A DNA stretch of 64,000 nucleotides from an uncultured Oscillospiraceae bacterium. GTDB lineage: Bacteria; Bacillota; Clostridia; Oscillospirales; Oscillospiraceae. The notes below the pieces were generated by a model, which was given only the letters and a program-made list of their open reading frames with translations, made no database searches and was not told the origin of the DNA. Where the stretch lies: contig CANQMW010000005.1 of the NCBI GenBank assembly GCA_947625045.1, forward strand, positions 51,148-115,147, read 5' to 3'. Below are positions 46,371-55,785 of the stretch, piece by piece (the stretch's first letter is position 1; each line of letters opens with the position of its first letter). The translations under genes were made by a program, and so were the position numbers.

Positions 46371-46398
46371 ACAGAGGCGGTCGGGTGACCGCCTCTGT
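46371..46398 (+). terminator. ACAGAGGCGGTC...GACCGCCTCTGT hairpin (3 of 3)
   Basis: Same stem as 44459 and 44901. Confidence 0.6.
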
Positions 46399-46427
46399 TT
46401 CTGTGTCCCACATTTGCCAGTGTAAAA

Positions 46428-46551
46428 GCCTCCCCTGTGCAAGGGGAGGTGGGCCGCCGTAAGGCGGCTCGGAGGGGTTGTAAACGTCCGTAACGCGACA
46501 ATCCCTCAGTCAGCGCTTACGCGCTGCCAGCCCCCTTTGCACAAGGGGGCC
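46428..46551 (+). repeat. MITE-like dispersed element (AGCCTCCCCTGTGCAAGGGGAGG ... CCCCCTTTGCACAAGGGGGCC)
   Basis: Reverse-oriented near-copy at 60847-60970; hairpin termini. Confidence 0.8.
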
Positions 46552-46567
46552 TTTATGTGTGCAAGAG

Positions 46568-47896
46568 TTATTCTCCACCCTCCCTGAACACCGCCCGGCA
46601 GAGGACGAGGCCCAGCAGGGCGCTCAATAGGTCCGCCAGGGCCTGGCTTACCAGAAGGCCCTGATAGCCCGCTATGGCCGTGGCCGCGGCCAGCACCGCC
46701 ACGAACACCACCCCCTGCCGGCTCAGGGACATGATCAGCGCCGGGCCTGCCCGGCCCGCGGCCTGGAAAAGGCAGGTAAGCAGCAGCACCACCGCGGCGA
46801 ACACGTTCCCCGCCGCCTGCCACCGGAGCATGACGGCCCCCTCGGCCACCACCTCCGGCAGGTCCATGAATCCGGCGAGAAGCCGGGGCGCGGCCAGGAT
46901 GAGCACGGCGCTCAAGAGCGCCGCCAGGGCGCAGAGAAAGCCCAGGCAGAAGCCGGTGAGCCTGCGAAGCCGGGTCTTATCTCCCGCGCCCCAGAGGAAG
47001 CCAAAGAGGGGCACGCCCCCGAAGGAGAAGCCCACCAGCAATAGCTGGGCCACCATATTGACCTTCAGAGCGATGCCCATGGCCGCCACCCGGACGCTGC
47101 CGTAGGCGGCGAGGTACTTGTTCATGACCACCAGGCTGAGGCTGGAGGTGAGGTTCGCGATGGCGGCGGTGAGGCCCACGGCCAATATCCCCCGCAGCTC
47201 CTCCCCGGACACCTTCGCGTCCCGGGGGGCGATGGACATGTACCGGCTCTTCCGCTTAAGGACGATGAGCAGGAATATATCGCTGGCGGCGTAGCCGATG
47301 ACGGTGGCAACGGCCGCGCCCCGGGCGCCCCAGCCCAGCACAGATATGAGGATGGGGTCCAGGATGATGTTCAAAATGGTCCCGCCCATGGTTCCCGCCA
47401 CGGCGGCGGAGGCCAGCCCCTCACAGCGCAGGAGGTTGGAGTGGATGAAGCTGGTCACCACGATGGGGGCGCAGACCGCCAGCACGGAGAAGTATTCCGA
47501 GGCGAAGGGCGCCGTGTGCGCGTCCGCGCCGATGAGCCGCAGCAGCGGCCCCCGGAAGGCCATGGACGCCACCGCCAGCACCGCGCCGGTGAGGAGGGCC
47601 ACGTAAAAGCAGAAGGCGCTGACCCGCCGTACGCCGGACGCGTCCCCCTTGCCCAGCATCCGGGAGATGAGGGAGCTGCCGCCCTGGCCGTAGATGTTGC
47701 CGAAGGCCATCAGGGCGGTGAACACCGGACTGCACAGGGCCACCCCGGCCACCAGGTCCGCGTCCCCGGTCCGGGCGATGAACCAAGTGTCCGCCAGGTT
47801 GTAGATGAGCGTCACTACCATGTTCAGGGTGACGGGCAGGGCTAGCCGGAAATAGGTCCGGGGCAGGTGGTCCAGGTCGAAAACGGACTGCTCCAT
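46568..47896 (-). CDS. MATE family efflux transporter
   Basis: 442 aa 12-TM; ADTWFIARTGDADLVAGVALCSPVFTALMAFGNIYGQGGSSLISRMLGKGD. Confidence 0.93.
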   Translation of the reverse strand: MEQSVFDLDHLPRTYFRLALPVTLNMVVTLIYNLADTWFIARTGDADLVAGVALCSPVFTALMAFGNIYGQGGSSLISRMLGKGDASGVRRVSAFCFYVALLTGAVLAVASMAFRGPLLRLIGADAHTAPFASEYFSVLAVCAPIVVTSFIHSNLLRCEGLASAAVAGTMGGTILNIILDPILISVLGWGARGAAVATVIGYAASDIFLLIVLKRKSRYMSIAPRDAKVSGEELRGILAVGLTAAIANLTSSLSLVVMNKYLAAYGSVRVAAMGIALKVNMVAQLLLVGFSFGGVPLFGFLWGAGDKTRLRRLTGFCLGFLCALAALLSAVLILAAPRLLAGFMDLPEVVAEGAVMLRWQAAGNVFAAVVLLLTCLFQAAGRAGPALIMSLSRQGVVFVAVLAAATAIAGYQGLLVSQALADLLSALLGLVLCRAVFREGGE

Positions 47897-48026
47897 GACG
47901 CGCCTCCTTTTCTGTCGCCGGTCCAGTATACCAGAGGCGGCGGGAAATGGAAAGGGCGGTTTTTAACCGAAGTTTAACCATCTGGCACTGTTCATTTCCC
48001 GGCGGCTGTGATATAGTAAAGGTACT

Positions 48027-49262
48027 ATGAGCACTTATAATTACAACTACAATAATTCCCCCGGGCCGGGACCGGGCTCCCCGGGGCCCAGGCCGCCCCG
48101 GAAGGACGACTCCTGGGACGGGGTGAGCTGGGTCATCGACGTGGGTCTCATCTTTGCGACGGGGCCCCTGGGCTTGATCCTGACCATCGCCCACGCCATG
48201 GGCCACGACATCGTGGGCGGTTTCCTCAGCGGCCTGTTCGGCAGCCGGAAGAAGAACACCGCCCGCTCCGCCGCCGAGGCCCGCGCCGCCCAGGCCCGTG
48301 CCAACGCGGACGCCGCCTGGGCGAAGGTGAATAAGACCCAGGCCCAGACTGCCCGGGCCGCCGCTCCCCAGGCCGATGAGCCGGAGGGCGTGCGCCATGC
48401 GGACGCCGGCGCCACGGTGAAGACCGTGTTCGGCTGGATACTGGCCGCCTTCGGCCTTCTGGGCACGGCGGGGGCCGTGGCGACCGGCGCGGGGCTCTGG
48501 TCCATCGTGAGCATGGTGGCCGTGGCCTTGGGCGGCGGCTCTCTGGTGCTCTCCGCCATGGGCTCCCGCCGGAAGGAGGCCAAGTTCCGCCGGTGCCTCA
48601 CCGTCAGCGGCACCCGGGGCGTGGTGGATATCAAAAAGATCGCCAAAACCCTGGGCGTGGACGCCGCCGAGGCGGACAAGACCCTGGAGGAGATGGTGGA
48701 CCGGGGCTACTACGGCGAGAAGGCCTATATCGACCACGAGCGGGGCCTGCTGGTCATCGACGTGGAGGACATGCGGGACGTGTACCGCAAAGAGGACGAG
48801 GCCAGGGCCAAGGCGGAAAAGGACAAGATGACCGAGTATGAGCGCTATGTGGAGCGCATCCGCCAGGCGGATGTGGACATCGAAGACGAGGTCATGAGCG
48901 AAAAGATCCGGCGGATGCAGGAGCTGACCGCCTCCATCTTCGCCGAGGTCCAGGCCCACCCGGAGAAAAAGCCCATGATAGACAGGTTCATGACCTATTA
49001 CCTGCCCACCACGCTGAAGCTCTTGGAATCCTACGCCCGCATCGAGAAGCAGGGCGTCACCGGCGAGAACATGGCCAAGGCCAAGAAGGACATCGAGGGC
49101 ATCGCCGACACCCTGGTGGCGGGGTACGAAAAGCAGCTGGACAAGCTCTACAAGGCCGAGGCCGTGGACATCGCCGGGGACGTGAGCGTCATCGAGAGCA
49201 TGCTCCGGCGGGACGGCCTTTCCGACAAGAACGAATTTGGACAGACGATGGGAGGACACTGA
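48027..49262 (+). CDS. XpaC-like 5-bromo-4-chloroindolyl phosphate hydrolysis family protein
   Basis: C-terminal MQELTASIFAEVQAHPEKKPMIDRFMTYYLPTTLKLLESYARIEKQGVTGENMAKAKKDIEGIADTL. Confidence 0.8.
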   Translation: MSTYNYNYNNSPGPGPGSPGPRPPRKDDSWDGVSWVIDVGLIFATGPLGLILTIAHAMGHDIVGGFLSGLFGSRKKNTARSAAEARAAQARANADAAWAKVNKTQAQTARAAAPQADEPEGVRHADAGATVKTVFGWILAAFGLLGTAGAVATGAGLWSIVSMVAVALGGGSLVLSAMGSRRKEAKFRRCLTVSGTRGVVDIKKIAKTLGVDAAEADKTLEEMVDRGYYGEKAYIDHERGLLVIDVEDMRDVYRKEDEARAKAEKDKMTEYERYVERIRQADVDIEDEVMSEKIRRMQELTASIFAEVQAHPEKKPMIDRFMTYYLPTTLKLLESYARIEKQGVTGENMAKAKKDIEGIADTLVAGYEKQLDKLYKAEAVDIAGDVSVIESMLRRDGLSDKNEFGQTMGGH

Positions 49263-49263
49263 T

Positions 49264-50100
49264 ATGGCAAACGAGTACTACGAAAAGCTCATCCGCTGCC
49301 GGGACGTCATCCGGGAAAAGACGGACTTTCAGCCCCGCATCGGCCTCATCCTGGGCTCCGGCCTGGGCCCCGTGGCCGAGACCATGGAGGTGGCGGCGAC
49401 GGTCGACTACAAGGACCTGCCCGGCTTCCCCGTGTCCACCGTGCCGGGCCACGCGGGCCGGTATCTGTTTGGCTATATCGGCGGCGTGCCGGTGGTGTGC
49501 ATGCAGGGCCGGGTCCACTACTACGAGGGCTTCGACGTGCACGACGTGGTCCTGCCCGTGCGGCTGATGGGCCTTTTGGGCATAAAGCTGGTGTTTCTAA
49601 CCAACGCCGCCGGGGGCCTGGACCCCAACATGGAGACGCCGTCCCTGATGGTCATCCGGGACCAGATGATGTTCAACTTCCCCAACCCCCTGGTGGGCCC
49701 CAACCTGGACGAGCTGGGCTCCCGGTTCCCGGACATGAGCGAGATATACGACAAGAGCCTCCGGGACGTGCTGCACACCACGGCGGCGGGCCTGGGCATG
49801 AAGCTGGACGAGGGCGTGTATATCCAGCTCACCGGCCCTAGTTTCGAGACCCCCTTCGAGGTCCGCTATTATGGGGCGATCGGCGGCAGCGCCGTGGGCA
49901 TGTCCACCGCCTGCGAGGCCGTGGCCGCCCGGCATATGGGCCTGAAGGTCTGCGGTATGAGCTGCATAACCAACAAGGGCGCGGGCCTGTCCGCCAACCC
50001 CCTGAGCCATCAGGAGGTCATCGAGGCCGGCCAGCAGATCGCGGAGCGGTTCTCCGCCCTGGTCACCGCCGCCATCCCGGCCCTGGACGCGGCGCTGTGA
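49264..50100 (+). CDS. Purine-nucleoside phosphorylase
   Basis: LILGSGLGPVAE, GRVHYYEGF, TNAAGGLDP, GPSFETPFEVR, SCITNKGAG. Confidence 0.93.
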   Translation: MANEYYEKLIRCRDVIREKTDFQPRIGLILGSGLGPVAETMEVAATVDYKDLPGFPVSTVPGHAGRYLFGYIGGVPVVCMQGRVHYYEGFDVHDVVLPVRLMGLLGIKLVFLTNAAGGLDPNMETPSLMVIRDQMMFNFPNPLVGPNLDELGSRFPDMSEIYDKSLRDVLHTTAAGLGMKLDEGVYIQLTGPSFETPFEVRYYGAIGGSAVGMSTACEAVAARHMGLKVCGMSCITNKGAGLSANPLSHQEVIEAGQQIAERFSALVTAAIPALDAAL

Positions 50101-51140
50101 GCGACAAGGTAAAAAACATCGCGCTCTCGTCCGACGGGAGCGCGGTGCGTATTCTGGACCAGACGAGGCTGCCCGGCGAGGTCGTGTATCTCGACCTCCG
50201 CACCCGGGAGGAGATGTACGAGGCCATCAAGGCCCTCCGGGTCCGGGGCGCCCCCGCTATCGGCATCTTCGCCGCCTGGGGGCTGTACGTGCTGGCCCAA
50301 GGGTACGGGGAGAGCGAGTTCTTCTCCCGGCTGGACGCAGACTGCGGCTATCTCATATCCTGCCGGCCCACGGCGGTGAACCTGGCCCGCCAGGCGGAGC
50401 GGATGCGGGCCCTGGCCCATTCCATGGCCGGGCGGCCGGTACCCGACATCGTGGCCGCCCTGGGCCGGGAGGCGAAGGCCATCCATGAGGAGGACATCGC
50501 CATGTGCCGGGCCATCGCGGAGGCGGGGCTGTCGCTCCTCCATCCCGGGGACACGGTGCTGACCCACTGTAACGCCGGGCCCCTTGCCACCAGCGAATAC
50601 GGCACGGGCCTGGGGCCGTTGCTGCTGGCCGCGGAGCGGGGCGTGGAAATAAAGGCCTATGTGGACGAGACCAGGCCCTTATTGCAGGGCGCCCGGCTCA
50701 CTGCCTGGGAGCTGATGAACGCAGGGGTGAACTGCACCCTCATATGCGACAACATGGCGGCTCTTGCCATGAAGCAAGGCCGCGTCCAGGCCGTGCTGGC
50801 CGGGTGCGACCGCATGGCCGCCAACGGGGACGCCGCCAATAAGATTGGCACCTCCGGCGCCGCCATCATCGCGAGGCACTACGGCGTGCCGGTATACATC
50901 CTCCTGCCCTCCAGCACCATCGACCTTTCCTGCCCCACGGGGGCGGACATCCCCATCGAGGAGCGGGACGGGGAGGAGATACGCTCCATGTGGTACGAAA
51001 AGCCCATGGCCCCCGCGGGGGTGAAGTGCTGGGACCCGGCCTTCGACGTGACGGACCATGGACTCATCACCGCCATCGTCACGGAAAAGGGCGTCATATA
51101 CCCGCCCTACGATGTGAATCTGAAAAAACTGTTTGGATAA
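50097..51140 (+). CDS. mtnA: S-methyl-5-thioribose-1-phosphate isomerase
   Basis: VRGAPAIGIFAAWGLY, THCNAGPLATSEYGTGLGPLLLA, GCDRMAANGDAANKIGTS; GTGA overlap with PNP. Confidence 0.93.
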   Translation: MSDKVKNIALSSDGSAVRILDQTRLPGEVVYLDLRTREEMYEAIKALRVRGAPAIGIFAAWGLYVLAQGYGESEFFSRLDADCGYLISCRPTAVNLARQAERMRALAHSMAGRPVPDIVAALGREAKAIHEEDIAMCRAIAEAGLSLLHPGDTVLTHCNAGPLATSEYGTGLGPLLLAAERGVEIKAYVDETRPLLQGARLTAWELMNAGVNCTLICDNMAALAMKQGRVQAVLAGCDRMAANGDAANKIGTSGAAIIARHYGVPVYILLPSSTIDLSCPTGADIPIEERDGEEIRSMWYEKPMAPAGVKCWDPAFDVTDHGLITAIVTEKGVIYPPYDVNLKKLFG

Positions 51141-51144
51141 AAGG

Positions 51145-51170
51145 ATATCGCCGCCCGTGGGCGGCGATAT
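51145..51170. terminator. ATATCGCCGCCC/GGGCGGCGATAT hairpin with T-tract
   Basis: 12-bp stem followed by TTTTT. Confidence 0.8.
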
Positions 51171-51172
51171 TT

Positions 51173-51385
51173 TTAGTTTGGCTTGTCTGTCAGGCAGAGG
51201 ATGTAATCTGTGCTCACGCCATAGAAACGGGCCAGCTTGACCAGCAGCTCGTCGGTCAGGGGCTGTGTGCCTGTCTCCACGTAGCTGTACTTCCGCTGGG
51301 TGATGCCCAGGGCGTCTGCCACTTTCTGCTGAGTCAGGTCATGGTCCTCCCGCAGGTCCCGTATCCGGTTTTTCATGGCATCCAC
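51173..51385 (-). CDS. XRE family HTH regulator
   Basis: IRDLREDHDLTQQKVADALGITQRKYSYVETG. Confidence 0.88.
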   Translation of the reverse strand: MDAMKNRIRDLREDHDLTQQKVADALGITQRKYSYVETGTQPLTDELLVKLARFYGVSTDYILCLTDKPN

Positions 51386-51556
51386 CCCCCTGTCCGGCTT
51401 CTTCCATCCAACTATAGCCCAGGGTAGTTTGCCCTCTTGACTTTTAGATAAATTTTATCTAGAACGTGTGCCGCCCGGCTGGGCGGCGTTCCTGCTTGCG
51501 TGGGAACGGTGGGACATGCTATAATGGCTCAACAAGACATGCAAAGGAGAGACGCC

Positions 51557-52813
51557 ATGATACGCTTTTATAACGGCCTGACCCTTGAGCCCGCCGGCGT
51601 GACGGAAAACGAGGTCTGGGTGGACGGCTCCGCCATATGCTACGTGGGCCCGGCCAAGGCCGATATGCCCGCCTTTGAGCGGGAGATAGACTTAAAAGGC
51701 GACCTGGTCATGCCGGGGTTCAAAAACGCCCACACCCACTCAGGGATGACGTTCCTCCGCTCCGCGGCGGACGACCTGCCCCTGCAGGAGTGGCTGGAAA
51801 AGCAGGTGTTCCCCAACGAGGCGAAGCTGGACGCGGACAGTCTTTCCGCCTTCGTGAAGGTGGCGTTCCTGGAGTACCTGGCCGGGGGCTGCACCGCCTG
51901 CTTCGACATGTACTACTTCCCCGACGCCTTCGTCCAGGTCGCGAAGGACTGGGGCTTCCGGGCCATCATGTGCGAGTCTTTGACCGGCGGGGACGACCCC
52001 ACGCGGGTCTACGATAGGTACGAGAAGTACAACAATATGGGTGATTTCGTGGGCTTCCGGCTGGGTTTCCACGCCGAGTATACCAACGGCCTGGACACGT
52101 TCAGGACCGTGGCGGAGGCCGCCCATCATTTCAAGGCCCCCGTGTGGTGCCACAACTCCGAGACGAAAAAAGAGACGGAAGAGTGCGTCGCCCGCCACGG
52201 GGTGAGCCCCACCCGCCTTTTCGAGGACATGGGCCTCTATGAATACGGCGGCGGCGGGTATCACTGCGTGTATTTCACGCCGGAGGACATGGACATCTTC
52301 GCCCGCCACGGCTGCACCGCCGTGATCAACGCCTGCTCCAACGGGAAGCTTGCCAGCGGCATCTTCCCCCTGAAGCTGGCCATGGAGAAGGGCGTGGATC
52401 TGGCCGTGGGCACCGACGGCCCCGCCTCCAACAACGCCCTGGACATGTTCCGGGAGATGTATCTCATCAACCTCACCGCCAAGCTCCGGGAGGGGGACGC
52501 CGCCGCCGGCGACCCGGCCTATATCCTGAACGCGGCGGTATCGGGCGGCGCCCGGGCCATGGGCCTTGCGGACTGCGACGCCATCGCCGCGGGCAAGCAG
52601 GCGGACCTGGCGGTCATCGACATGCACCGGCCCAACATGCGGCCTGTGAACAACGTGGTGAAAAACCTGGTCTACTCCGGCAACCCCTCCAACGTGCGCA
52701 TGACCATGATCGCGGGCGTGGTGCGGTACGAAAACGGCGAGTTCTTCGTGGGCGAGGATCCGGAGGCCGTGTACCGGGCCGCGGAGAAGTACGCGAGGAA
52801 GATTTTGGGGTAA
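51557..52813 (+). CDS. Amidohydrolase, MTA/SAH deaminase-like
   Basis: GDLVMPGFKNAHTHSGM, GFHAEYTNG, CHNSETKKE, GTDGPASNNALDMF, GKQADLAVID. Confidence 0.85.
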   Translation: MIRFYNGLTLEPAGVTENEVWVDGSAICYVGPAKADMPAFEREIDLKGDLVMPGFKNAHTHSGMTFLRSAADDLPLQEWLEKQVFPNEAKLDADSLSAFVKVAFLEYLAGGCTACFDMYYFPDAFVQVAKDWGFRAIMCESLTGGDDPTRVYDRYEKYNNMGDFVGFRLGFHAEYTNGLDTFRTVAEAAHHFKAPVWCHNSETKKETEECVARHGVSPTRLFEDMGLYEYGGGGYHCVYFTPEDMDIFARHGCTAVINACSNGKLASGIFPLKLAMEKGVDLAVGTDGPASNNALDMFREMYLINLTAKLREGDAAAGDPAYILNAAVSGGARAMGLADCDAIAAGKQADLAVIDMHRPNMRPVNNVVKNLVYSGNPSNVRMTMIAGVVRYENGEFFVGEDPEAVYRAAEKYARKILG

Positions 52814-52871
52814 CGTGGTGCCAGGGCGGACGAGCCCGACAGGGCCCCTCCCGCTAAACGGCGTCGGAGCA

Positions 52872-52969
52872 TGCAGGCCAGGTCTCCCTTTGCCGCAAGC
52901 GGCAAAGCTCGAATGGCCCGCAGCTCCTCCTTTTCCCCACGCGACCCGCTTCGCTGGGCTCGCGCGGGG
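52872..52969 (+). repeat. Variant copy of the two-hairpin element (A-like stem 52872-52922, B hairpin 52935-52969)
   Basis: CCCACGCGA-CCC-GCTTCGCT-GGG-C-TCGCGCGGG keeps hairpin B loop architecture; A-like stem TGCAGGCCA/TGGCCCGCA. Confidence 0.6.
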
Positions 52970-53000
52970 CCCCCATTTCGCTCACCGAGCGCGTGCGGGG

Positions 53001-53061
53001 CACTGCCGGTTCTCGCCGCCCGTCGGATAGGCAAATGCCTCCCCTATGCAAGGGGAGGCAC
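53001..53061 (+). repeat. 33-nt dispersed repeat plus MITE-end hairpin (GCCTCCCCTATGCAAGGGGAGGC)
   Basis: CACTGCCGGTTCTCGCCGCCCGTCGG also at 44496, 44939, 55680. Confidence 0.6.
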
Positions 53062-53064
53062 TCT

Positions 53065-53550
53065 TTATATCGCCCCTTCATGCTGCAATAGCCAGTTTTT
53101 GGCGCCCAGGCCCCCGGCGTAGCCGGTGAGGGAGCCGTCGGCCCCCACCACCCGGTGGCAGGGAATGATGATGGAGATGGGATTGCGGCCCACCGCCCCG
53201 CCCACGGCCTGGGCGGACATGCTGTACCGGCCCATGCGGCGGGCGGCTCTGTCCGCCAACTGCCCATAGGTGGCCAGCTCCCCGTAGGGGATGTCCAGCA
53301 GAAGGTCCCATATGAGCTTTTGAAAATCACTCCCCGCCGGGGCCAGGGGCAGTTCCCCCGGGTCCGGGGCCTCTCCGGCGAAGTAGGCGTCCAGCCAGGC
53401 CGTCGCCCGGGCGAATACGGCCAGGTCCCGCCGCTCCATGGGGGCGGCGGGGAAATATTTCTGCTCCGGCAGCCACAGGCCGGTGAGGCGCTCCCCGTCG
53501 CTTCCCAGGGTCAGCCGCCCCAGGGGTGAGGGGTATGCGGCGCTGAACAT
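53065..53550 (-). CDS. ogt: Methylated-DNA-protein-cysteine methyltransferase
   Basis: GRNPISIIIPCHRVVGADGSLTGYAGGLGAKNWLLQHEG. Confidence 0.92.
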   Translation of the reverse strand: MFSAAYPSPLGRLTLGSDGERLTGLWLPEQKYFPAAPMERRDLAVFARATAWLDAYFAGEAPDPGELPLAPAGSDFQKLIWDLLLDIPYGELATYGQLADRAARRMGRYSMSAQAVGGAVGRNPISIIIPCHRVVGADGSLTGYAGGLGAKNWLLQHEGAI

Positions 53551-53675
53551 GGACAGGCCCCCTCTCCCCGCGAGTATACCATATAGAGCGAGGGCGGCAC
53601 AATTAAATTTTGTTTGTAGCCTACGCCCACATATGGTACAATAAGCTGAGAAGATATACGCTGCGAGGGATACAT

Positions 53676-55574
53676 ATGGGCTTTTTATACGCGTTGGAGA
53701 GCATCCGCGTCCCGGTGCTGGACAAGCTCCTGGGGGCGCTGACATTTTTGGGCGGCGAGGGCGTGTTCATCGCCGTGGCCATCATCGTGTTCTGGTGCGT
53801 CAGCAAGAAAGACGGCTATTACCTCATCGCCGCCGGGGTGGGCGGCACGGTGGTGAACCAGACCATGAAGATATGCTGCCGGGTGCCCCGGCCCTGGGTC
53901 CGGGACCCGAACTTCACCATCGTGGAGAGCGCCCGGGCGGACGCCGGAGGCTACTCCTTCCCCAGCGGCCACAGCCAGAACGTGGTGGTGGCCCTGGGCG
54001 GCACGGCCCGGTTCGTGAAGAAGAAGACATGGGCGCGGGTGGTCCTATGGGTCCTGGCGGCCGTCGTGTGCTTCTCCCGGATGTATCTGGGGGTCCACAC
54101 CCCCGCGGACGTGGCCGTGGGGGCCGCCGTGGGCCTGGTGTTGGTGTTCGGGCTCTATCCGCTGTTCCGGAAGGACGACCACCGGGCCGCGGACATCATC
54201 TTTATCGTCATTCTGATATTGGCGGCCGCCGCCTGTGTGTTCTCCGGCCATGTCCCCGCGGGGGCGGACCCGGAGAATCTGGCGGAATTTCGGAAGAACA
54301 GCTTCACCATGCTGGGCGTGGCGGCGGCGGTGTGCGTGGGCGCGCCGCTGGAGCGGCGGTATGTGCGTTTTGAGACGAAGGCCCCCTGGTGGGCGCAGAT
54401 CATCAAATGCGCCCTGGGCCTCGTGGTGGTCATGGGCCTGCGCATGGCGCTGAAATCGCCCCTGAACGCCCTGTTCCGGGGCGCGCCCATCGCCGACGCG
54501 GTGCGGTATATGATCATGGTGCTGGCGGCCATGCTTTTGTGGCCGCTGACGTTCAAATGGTTTTCCAGGGGCTGCCCCCTGGGCCGCCGGGGAAGGAAGG
54601 TGCTGAAAGTGGTCATGATCGTGCTCATCGTGCTGGCGGTGCTCATCGGCATCGCCTGCTGGGCGGTGACGAAGGACTCCTCCATGGCGCCCCGGGACTT
54701 TCCGGAGGCCGGCAATCCCCTTATCACGCCTCTGGGCGTGACCATGCTGTCCGGCCACCGGGCCGGGGGCGGCGTGGCCCCGGAGAACACCATGATGGCC
54801 CTGAAGGCCAGCGCGGAGAACCCGGACTATCACCTGGACGTCTTCGAGTTCGACGTGCACCTGACCGCCGACGGGGCATTGGTGCTGCTCCACGACGCCA
54901 CGGTGGACCGCACCAGCGACGCGGAGGAAATCTTCGGTGAGAAGGACGTGGACGCGGGCACGAAGACATTGGCGGAGCTCAGGCAGCTCAACATGGGCGC
55001 CAAGTTCACCGCGCCGGACGGCTCCATGCCCTACGCGGGCCTTTCCGGGGAGGATGTGCCCGACGAGCTTCGCATAACCACCCTGGACGAGGCGCTGACA
55101 TATCTTGAAAGCGCCGGGCCCTTCCGCTACATCATCGAGATCAAAAACGGCGGGGACGAGGGCTTCAAGGCGGCGGATGAGCTGTACGCCACCCTGGTGG
55201 ACCACGGGTGCCTGGACCGGGCCGTCATCGGCACCTTCCACAACGAGGTCACCGCCTATATGGACCGCACCTACCCGGATATGCCCCGCAGCGCCGGCGT
55301 CAATGAGGTCATAAAGTTCTACTTCTCCGCCCTGCTGGGGCTGAAGCTGGACAAGGACAGCATCAACTATGACGCCCTGCAGATACCAACCACGGACTAC
55401 TTCGTGAACCTGGGCACCAGCCGTATCGTGAACTACGCCCACGAGCGGGACGTGGCCGTGCAGTACTGGACCATCAACGACCCTGCCGAGATGGCGCGGC
55501 TGCAGTCCATCGGGGCGGACGCGGTGATGACGGACCTGCCGGACATCGGGGCGACGGTGCTGAACCAGCCGTAA
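53676..55574 (+). CDS. PAP2 phosphatase fused to glycerophosphodiester phosphodiesterase domain
   Basis: PAP2 motifs (RVPRPW, SFPSGHSQ, SRMYLGVHTPADV) then GHRAGGGVAPENT..FEFDVHLTADGALVLLHDATVDRTSD. Confidence 0.88.
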   Translation: MGFLYALESIRVPVLDKLLGALTFLGGEGVFIAVAIIVFWCVSKKDGYYLIAAGVGGTVVNQTMKICCRVPRPWVRDPNFTIVESARADAGGYSFPSGHSQNVVVALGGTARFVKKKTWARVVLWVLAAVVCFSRMYLGVHTPADVAVGAAVGLVLVFGLYPLFRKDDHRAADIIFIVILILAAAACVFSGHVPAGADPENLAEFRKNSFTMLGVAAAVCVGAPLERRYVRFETKAPWWAQIIKCALGLVVVMGLRMALKSPLNALFRGAPIADAVRYMIMVLAAMLLWPLTFKWFSRGCPLGRRGRKVLKVVMIVLIVLAVLIGIACWAVTKDSSMAPRDFPEAGNPLITPLGVTMLSGHRAGGGVAPENTMMALKASAENPDYHLDVFEFDVHLTADGALVLLHDATVDRTSDAEEIFGEKDVDAGTKTLAELRQLNMGAKFTAPDGSMPYAGLSGEDVPDELRITTLDEALTYLESAGPFRYIIEIKNGGDEGFKAADELYATLVDHGCLDRAVIGTFHNEVTAYMDRTYPDMPRSAGVNEVIKFYFSALLGLKLDKDSINYDALQIPTTDYFVNLGTSRIVNYAHERDVAVQYWTINDPAEMARLQSIGADAVMTDLPDIGATVLNQP

Positions 55575-55785
55575 TAAGGGTCGTGCGAGGCCGCCCATTG
55601 AGGACGCAGGTTTTGCCCGGACGGGCCCGACAGTATGCCTGCTGCTAAAGTTCGCTACGCTCACCAACCGCATCCGGCACACTGCCGGTTCCCGCCGGGC
55701 GTCGGACTGACAAGGGCGGCCTTGCCAGCCGTAAAAATTTTTGTAACGAACGGGAGACGCACACGTCTAACCATCGGGCCGGGAG

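Noticed and set aside
54045-55682. 545-aa reverse ORF opposite the PAP2-GDPD gene
   Set aside because: Antisense shadow; His/Arg-rich low-complexity translation.
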